This document shows, piece by piece, positions 14,336-21,777 of a stretch of 21,777 bases of DNA; position 1 is the stretch's first letter, and every line of letters begins with the position of its first letter. This DNA is from CALMEH01 sp964548225 (GTDB lineage: Bacteria > Acidobacteriota > Blastocatellia > Pyrinomonadales > Pyrinomonadaceae). The notes below the pieces were generated by a model. The model did not search any database, had not been told where the DNA came from, and worked only from the letters and a program-made list of their open reading frames with translations. Location: positions 1 to 21,777 of the forward strand of contig CAZJQP010000084.1 in assembly GCA_964548225.1 (NCBI GenBank). Direction: 5' to 3'. A program made the translations under genes and the position numbers.

Positions 14336-15340
14336 TTAAAATTCTAAAATAACCTTACCGAAACTTTCGTTTGATTCAAGATATTCGTGAGCTTTTTGAA
14401 TTTCTTCTATTTTGAAAACGCGGTCAATATTCGGCACGACTTTGCCTGATTCGAGAAGCGGTAAAACCTCTGCGATAAATTTTTGATTGGCTTCGGCTTT
14501 TTCGTCTGTCGGGCGCGAACGCAAAACCGTTCCGATGATTTTAAGCCGTTTAGACAGCGCAATTCCTAAATCAAATTCAGCTTTTCTTCCGGCAGTTAAA
14601 CCGACTAAAATCAAACGTCCTTTTAAGTTCAAACTTTGCAAATTCGCTTCAAAATAAGCCGCACCGACTAAATCTAAAATCACGTCAACGCCTTTGCCGT
14701 CATTTTTTTCGGCAATAAGTTCACTTAAGTATTTCGGATTTTCCGTAATTTTATTCGTTTCAGTTAAAATTCCATAATTAAGTTTGAAGTCCACGCATTT
14801 TTTCAACTTTTCAATGGTTCGTGAAGTTCCGAAAGTTTTTATGTTTCGCGCTTTAGCAAGTTGTAAAGCGGCAAGTCCGACACCTGAACCGACGGCGTGA
14901 ATCAGAAGCGATTCGTTTGTTTTTAAGTTTCCGTTCGTAAAAATTGCGTCGTGTGCAGTGATAAATGCTTCAGGAATTGCGGCGGCTTCGGTGAATGATA
15001 AATTTTCGGGAATTTTCGCAAGAAGTGATTCTTCCGTCAACAAAAATTCGGCTTGCGCTCCGCCTGCTGTGATGCCGAACACGCGGTCGCCGATTGCAAA
15101 ATCTTTAACACTTTCGCCGGTTTCCGCAACTTCGCCTGCAAATTCCAAACCCGGAATTCGTTCGGGAAAACCTTTCGGCGCAGGATAAAATCCGCGTCTT
15201 TGCATTATGTCGGCACGATTTAACGCGGACGTTTTGACGCGAACCAAAACTTCCGTTCCTTTCGGTTTCGGCGGGTTTTCGACTTCGCGGATTTCCAAGT
15301 TTTCCGCGCCGCCGAATTCTTTGATATAAACTGCTTTCAT
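14336..15340 (-). CDS. NAD(P)H quinone oxidoreductase, PIG3-type MDR family
   Basis: This 334-aa medium-chain dehydrogenase/reductase lacks the zinc ligands of alcohol dehydrogenases and fits the quinone oxidoreductase branch. The PIG3-like signature ALNRADIMQRRGFYPAP spans about residues 39-55, followed by PGLEFAGEV, GDRVFG and an NADP-binding Rossmann segment HAVGSGVGLAALQLAK (about 148-163) with TFGTSR after it. The expected reaction is one-electron or two-electron reduction of quinones by NADPH in the cytoplasm. The C-terminal EIQKAHEYLESNESFGKVIL is the usual family end. It is the second minus-strand gene after the methyltransferase, from which a perfect palindrome separates it. Confidence 0.93.
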   Translation of the reverse strand: MKAVYIKEFGGAENLEIREVENPPKPKGTEVLVRVKTSALNRADIMQRRGFYPAPKGFPERIPGLEFAGEVAETGESVKDFAIGDRVFGITAGGAQAEFLLTEESLLAKIPENLSFTEAAAIPEAFITAHDAIFTNGNLKTNESLLIHAVGSGVGLAALQLAKARNIKTFGTSRTIEKLKKCVDFKLNYGILTETNKITENPKYLSELIAEKNDGKGVDVILDLVGAAYFEANLQSLNLKGRLILVGLTAGRKAEFDLGIALSKRLKIIGTVLRSRPTDEKAEANQKFIAEVLPLLESGKVVPNIDRVFKIEEIQKAHEYLESNESFGKVILEF

Positions 15341-15349
15341 ATATTTCGC

Positions 15350-15383
15350 GTTTTGAGTTCCAACTGAAGTTGGAACTCAAAAC
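15350..15383. terminator. Perfect 34-bp palindrome after the methyltransferase stop
   Basis: Two 16-bp perfect arms with outer end GTTTTGAGTTCC and a two-base centre (15366-15367) fill the gap exactly between the methyltransferase stop codon and the oxidoreductase start region. On the minus strand it would form a very stable hairpin ending in a run of A/T pairs, so it may terminate the methyltransferase message. The outer end matches the elements at 4319-4457 and 19389. Confidence 0.8.
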
Positions 15384-16931
15384 TTATTCAAACAAGCCCA
15401 TTTTTGCCGATTGATTAATATTTTCGTTTAACCAAACGGACAAATTTTCGATAAATTCTTGTTTGTTTTCCATATCTTCGCGGTTTTCGGCGAAAGTTTT
15501 CATTTCATCGAGAAGTTGGGTGCGTGTGCGTGTGCCGTCCATTAATTCGATGAGATGATGCGAAATTTCGTCGTCAACTTTGATGCTTGCTCCGAGAAGT
15601 GTCGAAAGTGCGTTGCCGTGTTTTATCTGCCACGCGGCGACACGGTTGGTTTTAGGTTTTTCGCCCGCGTCGGTTGAAATTTGATGACGTTTGACATTGA
15701 TTTCGACCAATCCGGTGCTGAAATACATCTGCCAAAGAATTTGATTTAGGATGTCTTTTTCTTTTTCCCAATCGTCGGTTTGATAACCGTTTTCTTCGAG
15801 AATTTTTCGAGCGGCAAAGATTAATTCATCAAAATCGGCGGAATTTCCATAGATTTGATTCAGATAAACGAGCGCGGCTTTGGTCAAAGGATGGTCAATT
15901 TCAACGCCGGCATTTTTTCTGGCGACGAATTTCTCAACTTTTCTTTCCGTCAAATTCGGGTTTTCATCGAGCGGACGAAGCGGCGAAGAAATATAAAAAT
16001 CGCGCAAAACGAAGGGCGAAATTTGGCGGTTTAATTCGATTTCCTGATGAGAAATTAACGTCTGACGGAAAAATCTGCCGCGCACGAAATCCAAATATTG
16101 TTCGCGTTCGACAACGTCGCTCAAAGATTCGACCATTTCGCGCACTTCGGGCGAAAAATTATTCATTGACATTGCGGCGATTTCCGCTTCGGAGACAAAC
16201 TGTAAGCCGTGTTTTTGCAATGTTTCAACGAATTCGTAAAAATAAACGGGTTGATAAAATTCGGCTAAATCATCGTGAAAAATGTCGGCGGTTTCGTGGT
16301 CGAAATGTCGTTGCAATTCTTTCATCAAAAATGGTTGAAAGGCTTCTTTTTCGATTGAATTTTCAACCAAAAAAGCGAGAAACGTCATTGCTTTCTGAAC
16401 TTTTTCGGTCGGATCATTCGTGTCTCGCGTATGGAAACGCATCATTCGCCGTGCCATATCGCGGATATGTCCGCCGGGATAGGTGTTGTAGCTGATGTAG
16501 CCGATGCCGTTCGGAGTGAGCATTTCACGGTAAATTTCAAAAACTCTTTCTCTTACAAAATCAGGAATCCACGAAATAAGTCCGTGCGCGGTGATGTAAT
16601 CAAACTTGCCGAAATCCTGCACGGTCATTTCCATTACGTCAATTTGACGAAATTCGACATTCGGCAAATTCAATTCTGCCGCACCTTTTTGTGCCTCGGC
16701 AATATGATTTTCGGACAAATCAATACCAACGAAATGGCTTGAAGGAAAGACAAACGCTTGAGCGAGCAAATTGCTACCGTTACCGCAACCGAGTTCGAGA
16801 ACGCGGCAATTTAAGACATCGGGCGGCGACATTCCGAAAATCTTTGCCATTACTGCCAAACGGTCAGGATTTGTCTGCGAAAAAATCTTGCTCGGATAGG
16901 CGATTACGTCGTATGCGAATTTGTCTTTCAT
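15384..16931 (-). CDS. SAM-dependent methyltransferase with MethyTransf_Reg domain
   Basis: This 515-aa protein starts with a class I Rossmann methyltransferase domain: motif I VLELGCGNGSN (about 44-54), FVGIDLSENHIAEAQ carrying the acidic ribose ligand, IDVMEM, and an FDYITAHGLISWIP post-motif. It is followed by the regulatory-type region recognisable from YNTYPGGHIRDMARRMMRFH and DHETADIFHDDLAEFYQPVYF, then a helical C-terminal part that resembles the PKMT winged-helix end (AAWQIKHGNALSTLLG, LIELMDGTRTRTQLLDEM). The substrate is unknown; related proteins include Rickettsia-type lysine methyltransferases acting on surface proteins, so a protein lysine target is possible. Cytoplasmic, no signal peptide. 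Confidence 0.9.
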   Translation of the reverse strand: MKDKFAYDVIAYPSKIFSQTNPDRLAVMAKIFGMSPPDVLNCRVLELGCGNGSNLLAQAFVFPSSHFVGIDLSENHIAEAQKGAAELNLPNVEFRQIDVMEMTVQDFGKFDYITAHGLISWIPDFVRERVFEIYREMLTPNGIGYISYNTYPGGHIRDMARRMMRFHTRDTNDPTEKVQKAMTFLAFLVENSIEKEAFQPFLMKELQRHFDHETADIFHDDLAEFYQPVYFYEFVETLQKHGLQFVSEAEIAAMSMNNFSPEVREMVESLSDVVEREQYLDFVRGRFFRQTLISHQEIELNRQISPFVLRDFYISSPLRPLDENPNLTERKVEKFVARKNAGVEIDHPLTKAALVYLNQIYGNSADFDELIFAARKILEENGYQTDDWEKEKDILNQILWQMYFSTGLVEINVKRHQISTDAGEKPKTNRVAAWQIKHGNALSTLLGASIKVDDEISHHLIELMDGTRTRTQLLDEMKTFAENREDMENKQEFIENLSVWLNENINQSAKMGLFE

Positions 16932-16941
16932 AGTTTTAATG

Positions 16942-17000
16942 GTAAGCAGTGAGCAATATTGAAGGTGTAAATTTTGCTTTCAATACTGCTCACTGCTTAC
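16942..17000. terminator. Long hairpin between the methyltransferase and the transglutaminase-like gene
   Basis: GTAAGCAGTGAGCAATATTGAA (16942-16963) and its complement at 16979-17000 pair over 22 bases with one mismatch and a 15-base loop. It starts two bases after the stop of the minus-strand gene ending at 17003 and probably terminates it. There is no pronounced T-tract on the minus strand. Confidence 0.65.
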
Positions 17001-17002
17001 TT

Positions 17003-18961
17003 TTATTGTCGAATCAGCACGACGGGCGATTGTTCGGCGGCGAGAATTTTAGCGAAGAAATCACGGACAGTGCCGTATTTATCCGCCGTGATGAGCGAGC
17101 GCGTCAAAATCATCGAACGGTTGTAAAACAGCTTGCCGTCTTTGAATTCGTAGGTTGCTTTGTATTTGCCGAAAGGTGTGTCGAGCGTAACCGCTTCCGG
17201 TGTTTCGTCAACAATAAATCCTTGCGGAATCGTAAAAACGGCATTTTCTTCAAATGAAGTTGCGTCCAACGAAACCGGATTTTTGCGGTCTTTTTCGGTG
17301 AGATAAATCGAACCGGCGCGGCTGACAATTGCCGGTTTGAAAATCAATAAACGATTTTGCATCAGTTGTCCGTAAGACGGTGCAGTAAATTCAACGTCTA
17401 AATCAAATCCGGCTTCAGCGTGGCGGTCAAGCGGCGTTAATTTTGTCAGCCGTGCCGCTGTTGCGCCGCGTGTCAGCCAGCGTTCGATGAGCTTTTTATA
17501 ATCACTCACTGAATTCATCCGAAGCATAGCGCGTTCATAACTCGAAGCCTGTCCGGTTGTTCGTTCACGAATCACGCCTTCAATTGTGCCGTCAGCTTTT
17601 AGATTGATTTCAACTTTGCGTTTAGTCGAATTAAATTCTGCCGAAATAATCGGCATTTGCGACAAACCGCCATTATCGCCCGCCATAATCAACGCATAAC
17701 TTCCTTGTTCATGGTCGGGCAAATCGCCGACAGCAGTGAACGGATCAGTTGCATCGAAAATCAAAAGCCGTCCGAGTTTCGGATGCGTAATAACACTTGC
17801 GGCTTGTGTTGAATCGCTGATTTTAACCGCGATAATGCAGTGATTAAACTGACTCGGACTTGCCCACTCAGCGCGGACATAATTCGGTTCGCCCGAATAA
17901 ATCGCAATCGGGAAGGCTTCGATTTTGAGTGATTTGAGCATTGCCCGCATCAATGTTGCTTTGTCTTTGCAATCGCCGTAACCACGCGCCAAGACCATAT
18001 TCGACGGTCGCGGACGATAGCCGTTGCCGTAACCGACACCAATATCAATCGAAATATATTGCAAATTTTGGACGAATGTTCCGATGGCGCGAATTTTGTC
18101 GAGTTCAGTTTTGGCATTTGCGGTTAATTCTTGCGCTTTGGCGGCAACTGCATCATCAACAATAACTTGCGGGTCATACATCTGACTTGCCCAACGCGAA
18201 ACTTCCGTCCAATCGGAAAAAATGCGATTTACGCCTTGTTCCGCTTTTTCGGGCGTAAAACTGACCACGATGCGCGGCACGAGATTGACAAAAGCCGGAC
18301 TCATCGGTTCATCGGCAATCGGTGCAAGATTGCGAAGTTCCCAAGTATAATTCGTGCCACTCGATTGCGGTTGGATATTCGGATGATTAAACGTAATGCT
18401 CGAAGCCTTCCAGCCATTCGGCAAACTCAGCGTATAGCGCGAAACCAATGTCGGCAAATCGTCTTGGAAAAAAAATCTGTCCTGAAAAAACAGCGGACGG
18501 TCTTCGGTAACAATCGAGTAGCCAAAAACCGAACCGACATCAACATCGCTCGTGCCGTCAATTATTTTTACACGATATTCGTCATAAACGTCGTCGGGAT
18601 CGGAAATGCGGTCAACAATCGTTTTTTTGTCGTATTCTTTCGTTGTGCCGTCGGGACGAATAAGCCACGCGGTTATGTCGCGCACTTTGCCCGAACTGAC
18701 GAGATAGAGCGCGTAAGCGACGGCTTCGCGTCTGCCTTCGCGGGTGAGAATTTTCACAGCGCGATTTTCGGTCGTAACGAGTCTGCCGTCGGATGTCAAA
18801 ACAGTTTGCTGTTCATTGTGTAAAACAACTGCTTTGATGTTCTTTTCGTAAGACGGAACACTACTTGAAGCCGCCTGCCGCATCCAACTCGGCGGCGCAT
18901 TGTCAACTGCCAAAACGCTGACCGATAAAAATAAAATCGTTAAAAATATTCGAGGAATCAT
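17003..18961 (-). CDS. DUF3857 / transglutaminase-like exported protein, catalytic triad intact
   Basis: This 652-aa protein has a signal peptide (MIPRIFLTILFLSVSVLA), an N-terminal DUF3857 beta domain (about 40-240), a transglutaminase-like cysteine domain (about 270-410) and a DUF2569/DUF3858-like beta-rich end. The triad is visible: Cys331 in RGYGDCKDKATL, His374 in FNHCIIAV and Asp403 in IFDATDPF. Such proteins are periplasmic or secreted and presumed to act on amide or peptide bonds in envelope polymers; no substrate is proven in what I can see. The ribosome site AGGAG lies in the target duplication of the element just upstream. It follows a same-length relative on the same strand. Confidence 0.92.
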   Translation of the reverse strand: MIPRIFLTILFLSVSVLAVDNAPPSWMRQAASSSVPSYEKNIKAVVLHNEQQTVLTSDGRLVTTENRAVKILTREGRREAVAYALYLVSSGKVRDITAWLIRPDGTTKEYDKKTIVDRISDPDDVYDEYRVKIIDGTSDVDVGSVFGYSIVTEDRPLFFQDRFFFQDDLPTLVSRYTLSLPNGWKASSITFNHPNIQPQSSGTNYTWELRNLAPIADEPMSPAFVNLVPRIVVSFTPEKAEQGVNRIFSDWTEVSRWASQMYDPQVIVDDAVAAKAQELTANAKTELDKIRAIGTFVQNLQYISIDIGVGYGNGYRPRPSNMVLARGYGDCKDKATLMRAMLKSLKIEAFPIAIYSGEPNYVRAEWASPSQFNHCIIAVKISDSTQAASVITHPKLGRLLIFDATDPFTAVGDLPDHEQGSYALIMAGDNGGLSQMPIISAEFNSTKRKVEINLKADGTIEGVIRERTTGQASSYERAMLRMNSVSDYKKLIERWLTRGATAARLTKLTPLDRHAEAGFDLDVEFTAPSYGQLMQNRLLIFKPAIVSRAGSIYLTEKDRKNPVSLDATSFEENAVFTIPQGFIVDETPEAVTLDTPFGKYKATYEFKDGKLFYNRSMILTRSLITADKYGTVRDFFAKILAAEQSPVVLIRQ

Positions 18962-18970
18962 AAATCTTAA

Positions 18971-18980
18971 ATCTCCTGAT
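18971..18980. repeat. Target site duplication, left copy
   Basis: ATCTCCTGAT is repeated exactly at 19380-19389, on the outer sides of the MITE-like element. The minus-strand copy here supplies the AGGAG ribosome site of the gene starting at 18961. Confidence 0.8.
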
Positions 18981-19379
18981 ACCTAATATGCACCTCTTTT
19001 TGAAAACTTGTAATTCTGTAATTGTTGCAAATGCCCAACATTTCGTTTTTGTCGCGTAGCGACTTATTGAGTTTAGCCGTATCTTTATGGTCTGTTCAAA
19101 ATGAATGCCGTAAAAAAAACGGATTTCGGGCTTTGCCCGCTGATGTGCGGAAGGTCTCTGACCTTCCGGCAGACAAGCCGAGAAATTGGGGCTATGCCCC
19201 GAACGCGGCGGGCATAGCCCGCTAATCTTCAGGGAACTTTTCGGAAGGTCAGAGACCTTCCGCACATCGGGCGGCAGAGCCACGTTTTACGGCATTCATT
19301 TTTCAAAGACCATAATTACACGGCTAAACCCAGCTAGTCGCTACGCGACATTTAGAGAAAAAAGAGTTCCACATTAGGT
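18981..19379. mobile_element. 399-bp MITE-like element with terminal inverted repeats
   Basis: The termini ACCTAATATGCACCTCTTTTT (left) and, on the other strand, ACCTAATGTGGAACTCTTTTT (right) match at 18 of 21 positions, and a 10-bp direct repeat abuts both. The interior is a long imperfect palindrome: arms from GTCGCGTAGCGAC (19051) and GTCGCTACGCGAC (19338) match over about 110 bp through GTTTAGCCGT, ATGGTCT and ATGAATGCCGTAAAA. Nested hairpins include GGAAGGTCTCTGACCTTCC (twice) and GCGGGCATAGCCCGC. There is no transposase; short ORFs here are not coding. A 10-bp duplication would fit an IS4-like or related helper (inference). Confidence 0.85.
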
Positions 19380-19389
19380 ATCTCCTGAT
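19380..19389. repeat. Target site duplication, right copy
   Basis: An exact second copy of the 10-bp sequence at 18971-18980, directly following the right terminal repeat. Confidence 0.8.
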
Positions 19390-19438
19390 GTTTTGAGTTC
19401 CGTTTTTAGGCGGCGCAACTGCAAGCAAAGCGATAAGT
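19389..19438. repeat. Partial copy of the GTTTTGAGTYCC repeat
   Basis: GTTTTGAGTTCC..TTTTAGGCGGCG, then CAA and AGC.AAGCGA, resembles the left arm of the secA-leader element from 4319 but has no matching right arm. It lies just past the stop of the gene ending at 19439 and before the MITE-like element; it may once have been the terminator of that gene. Confidence 0.5.
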
Positions 19439-21397
19439 TTAGTTTTGTTTCAACGTAATCGGGGACAAATCCGCTTTGTTGAATGCGTCAAACAAACCTT
19501 TCAGCGGCGTATATGAACCTGCCGGAAACAGATACACTTTATTCGCAAAATGAAACTTTCGTTGGTAATTTAACAAACCTGTTACTTTATTAAATTTAAC
19601 ATCAAAACTCAGCGAACCGATTTTTGAAGGATCTTCAACCGTTCCCGGAGCTTCGGCATTGTCGAGATCAAAACCTTTCGGCAATTCGATTTCGATGTTG
19701 TCTTGTTCCGACCAGCCATAGTGGAAATAAATCGGATATTTGCGCGTTGCGCTCGAAAAAAGCGGTTGAGTTCCATATTCAAAAAATCCGGGTTGCAGGA
19801 AAAGACGCTTTCCGGTTTTTGAAGCATAATTCGGAACACGGATTTTATATTGATAGGTAAAAGGCTTTTCGGCATCCATTACATTTTCAATAACGATGTT
19901 TGAAACTTCCGCCGCGCTCATTCTTGATTTGATTTCTTCCTTCAACATTTCTTCGCGTTTATCAGGCGATTTTTCGTAATTGTCCATTTTTTGCAAATAC
20001 GAAAGTTGTCCCGTATATTCAACTTTGACCGTGCCTTCGAGCGTGCCGTCTTCGAGCAGTTTGAATTTTCCGTTGCGTTTAGCAACCGATTTATCAACTC
20101 CCGAAAGCGGCGTTCGGATATTTCTCAAATAATCCTTCGAGCTTAAAAGCAAAACCGAAGTGTCCTCTTCAAACCAAGCCAACATTCCGTAAGGCAGAAA
20201 ATAACTGCCCGGATCGTAATATTGCCAATCGCCGCCAACCTTTACGGCAATCGAAGAAAAATGAATAAACGAAACGTGCGCTTGTTGCGGATTAAAGAAT
20301 TTTTTGCTTCTATCGCCGCCAAAAGCCAGCCGCGCTTCAAAGCCGAGAGCCGTTACCATTGAAGCGAAAAGTTGATTGATTTCCGTTGCTGTGCCTTGTT
20401 TTTTCTGCAAAGTTTCGCCCGTTGATTTATTTTCTCTGATGGCTTCTTTTTGCTCATCGGTAAGTTGCGGGTCGTAGGTAATATTTTTGATTTGCGTTTT
20501 ACAAAACTCGAAAATTTTAGCTAGTTTTTCATCCGGCGTTTGCACACCGGCAGAAACTTGTTCGGCAGTGGCTTTAACTTCCTTGTTAGGTTTCAGCGTG
20601 TCTTTAATATCGTAGGCTTTAGCGATGTAATAACCGGCGTTCGACCAAAAATCGCTGGTTGTCATTCCCGCGTCGGCATAATACATCAAAAGCCACGAAC
20701 GAACTTCATCTTCGGGCGGCATTTGCGGTTCTTCTTTAAGTGCCGGAACATTCGTCATCGTTGCCCGATAGAATCCTTTTTTATCTTCAACGAAAACATT
20801 GCCGCCCATATTAAAAGTGAAATATTTCCCGTCGGCAAACGGTTTAAAATAATAGGTGATGTTTTGAATCGGAATATCGTGCTGAAACGTCATCCGCATA
20901 TTATTTGCCGAGCCGGGAGTTAATTCCGTATATCGGTATTCGACAATCGTTCCGACTTCGACATTCGGCACGGCAAATGATTTTGCTTTGAGTTTTACTT
21001 TATCAATTTTGACGATTTCGCGTTCTAAAATGTCGGTTTTGGCAAGTTCGGAAATTGAGCCGTCGGGTTTTATAACCCGCGCCATAATATCTTTAATTTT
21101 CATTCCCTTGAAGAACGGAATATCAACCTTGCTGTATTTTTCGCGTCCGCGTTCAGTTAAGATTTTGACGCGGACATAGTGTTTCATTGATAAATTTTCT
21201 TTTGAATCGTCAATGCGAACTTCCCAAAAAATCGCTTCGGCATCGGCGTTCGGTTCAACCTTGGAAGTTGTCATCTCGCGTTCGCTGGCAGTAACATCGC
21301 GCCAAACATTTTCTTGCGCGAAGGCAAATTGTGAACCGAAAATTATTAAACAAATAAGCGGAAGCAACATAGAAGGCTTCCTATTGTAGAAAAACAT
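19439..21397 (-). CDS. DUF3857 / transglutaminase-like exported protein, catalytically degenerate
   Basis: This 652-aa protein has a signal peptide (cleavage near AFA-QE) and the same architecture as the gene at 17003: DUF3857 (about 50-250), transglutaminase-like fold (about 280-410), beta-rich C-terminus. The active-site segment reads KKQGTATEINQLFASMV, so the position of the catalytic Cys is Ala337. The His position in AHVSFIHFSSIAVKV aligns with Phe380 (His379 is one residue off), and only Asp395 in YYDPG remains. It is probably a binding or scaffolding pseudoenzyme. The ATG at 21397 keeps the charged NRK start of the signal; an ATG at 21370 has a better spaced AGGAAG and is an alternative. 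The order suggests an ancestral operon with the gene at 17003. Confidence 0.9.
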   Translation of the reverse strand: MFFYNRKPSMLLPLICLIIFGSQFAFAQENVWRDVTASEREMTTSKVEPNADAEAIFWEVRIDDSKENLSMKHYVRVKILTERGREKYSKVDIPFFKGMKIKDIMARVIKPDGSISELAKTDILEREIVKIDKVKLKAKSFAVPNVEVGTIVEYRYTELTPGSANNMRMTFQHDIPIQNITYYFKPFADGKYFTFNMGGNVFVEDKKGFYRATMTNVPALKEEPQMPPEDEVRSWLLMYYADAGMTTSDFWSNAGYYIAKAYDIKDTLKPNKEVKATAEQVSAGVQTPDEKLAKIFEFCKTQIKNITYDPQLTDEQKEAIRENKSTGETLQKKQGTATEINQLFASMVTALGFEARLAFGGDRSKKFFNPQQAHVSFIHFSSIAVKVGGDWQYYDPGSYFLPYGMLAWFEEDTSVLLLSSKDYLRNIRTPLSGVDKSVAKRNGKFKLLEDGTLEGTVKVEYTGQLSYLQKMDNYEKSPDKREEMLKEEIKSRMSAAEVSNIVIENVMDAEKPFTYQYKIRVPNYASKTGKRLFLQPGFFEYGTQPLFSSATRKYPIYFHYGWSEQDNIEIELPKGFDLDNAEAPGTVEDPSKIGSLSFDVKFNKVTGLLNYQRKFHFANKVYLFPAGSYTPLKGLFDAFNKADLSPITLKQN

Positions 21398-21777
21398 ATT
21401 TTTTTATACCTCTTTTAAATTTGGACGGCTGATTTTCCCAGCACGGCTTTAATTTTTTTCAGACTAAATTTATGCGTAATTTTTATCGTTTATTTTAACA
21501 CTTTCTTCGATGTTAAATAAATATTTTTATGAGATGCCATATTTGCGAATATTATGTTGTAAAAGCCGATTTTTATTGTGTTCAAAAAATTCGTCTCAAA
21601 ACATTAACTTCTTGAATAGCCGCAAAGCGCACGGAAAAACGACTATACGGCATTTTGTAAAACAGCTCGAAATCTCAAAAAAAAGACAACGATCATCGGG
21701 GATATAATAATTTGCAATTAATACTGAAGCCTGTGCATAATTAAGTTCTTTGACACCAGTAAGTTAATCGCATCAGG
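21398..21777. other. Right-edge region, no gene; promoter and possible boxA
   Basis: No coding sequence is convincing; the 65-codon plus-strand ORF from 21510 has no family resemblance and no ribosome site. TTGCAA (21712-21717) and CATAAT (21736-21741) are spaced by 18 and could form a rightward promoter. AAGTTCTTTGACA (21743-21755) resembles a boxA antitermination element used in rRNA operon leaders. Nothing else is seen. Confidence 0.35.

Noticed and set aside
19022..19377. Short plus-strand ORFs of 63-67 codons
   Set aside because: They lie within the palindromic MITE-like element and mirror each other on its two arms.

Overview
The window looks like a chromosomal piece of an Acidobacteriota genome, most likely the Blastocatellia/Pyrinomonadales side. 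The basis is a vWA protein of the Acidobacterial 'VWFA-related' type, two DUF3857-transglutaminase proteins, a methyltransferase with a MethyTransf_Reg-type region, a long SecA with a SEC-C zinc tail, and moderate GC (about 45% in housekeeping genes, by hand count of sample lines). The placement is inferred from gene families, not from a marker-gene tree.

Layout. 1-1400: an 11-copy 21-bp tandem array followed by a minus-strand Ski2-type helicase that is frameshifted and cut off after its first RecA domain. 1568-4252: a tightly overlapping plus-strand operon of three exported or membrane proteins that appear to share one duplicated domain. 4253-7346: secA with its own promoter, a leader holding a long inverted repeat, and an intrinsic terminator. 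7368-7619: a second 21-bp tandem array (12 units). 7651-8509: a RAYT (REP-associated tyrosine transposase) gene with an in-frame amber codon, flanked by three copies of a REP-like hairpin element. 8527-10307: an AT-rich two-gene CBASS-type antiphage operon (SMODS nucleotidyltransferase plus S-4TM pore-forming effector). 10407-12592: an unrecognised small protein, a nested palindromic repeat and a secreted vWA protein. 12871-16931: an SDR reductase with a TetR-type operator at its promoter, a divergent 70-aa protein, a PIG3-type quinone oxidoreductase and a large methyltransferase. 17003-21397: two 652-aa DUF3857/transglutaminase proteins, the upstream one catalytically degenerate, separated by a 399-bp MITE-like element with a 10-bp target duplication. 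The right edge may carry a boxA-like sequence, which would fit an rRNA operon just outside.

How it fits together. The left and right thirds are ordinary envelope and secretion functions. The middle (about 7.3-11.5 kb) is an accessory zone where repeats, a decayed transposase and a defence operon sit side by side. Across the window, intergenic DNA is unusually rich in hairpins, MITE-like elements and tandem arrays.
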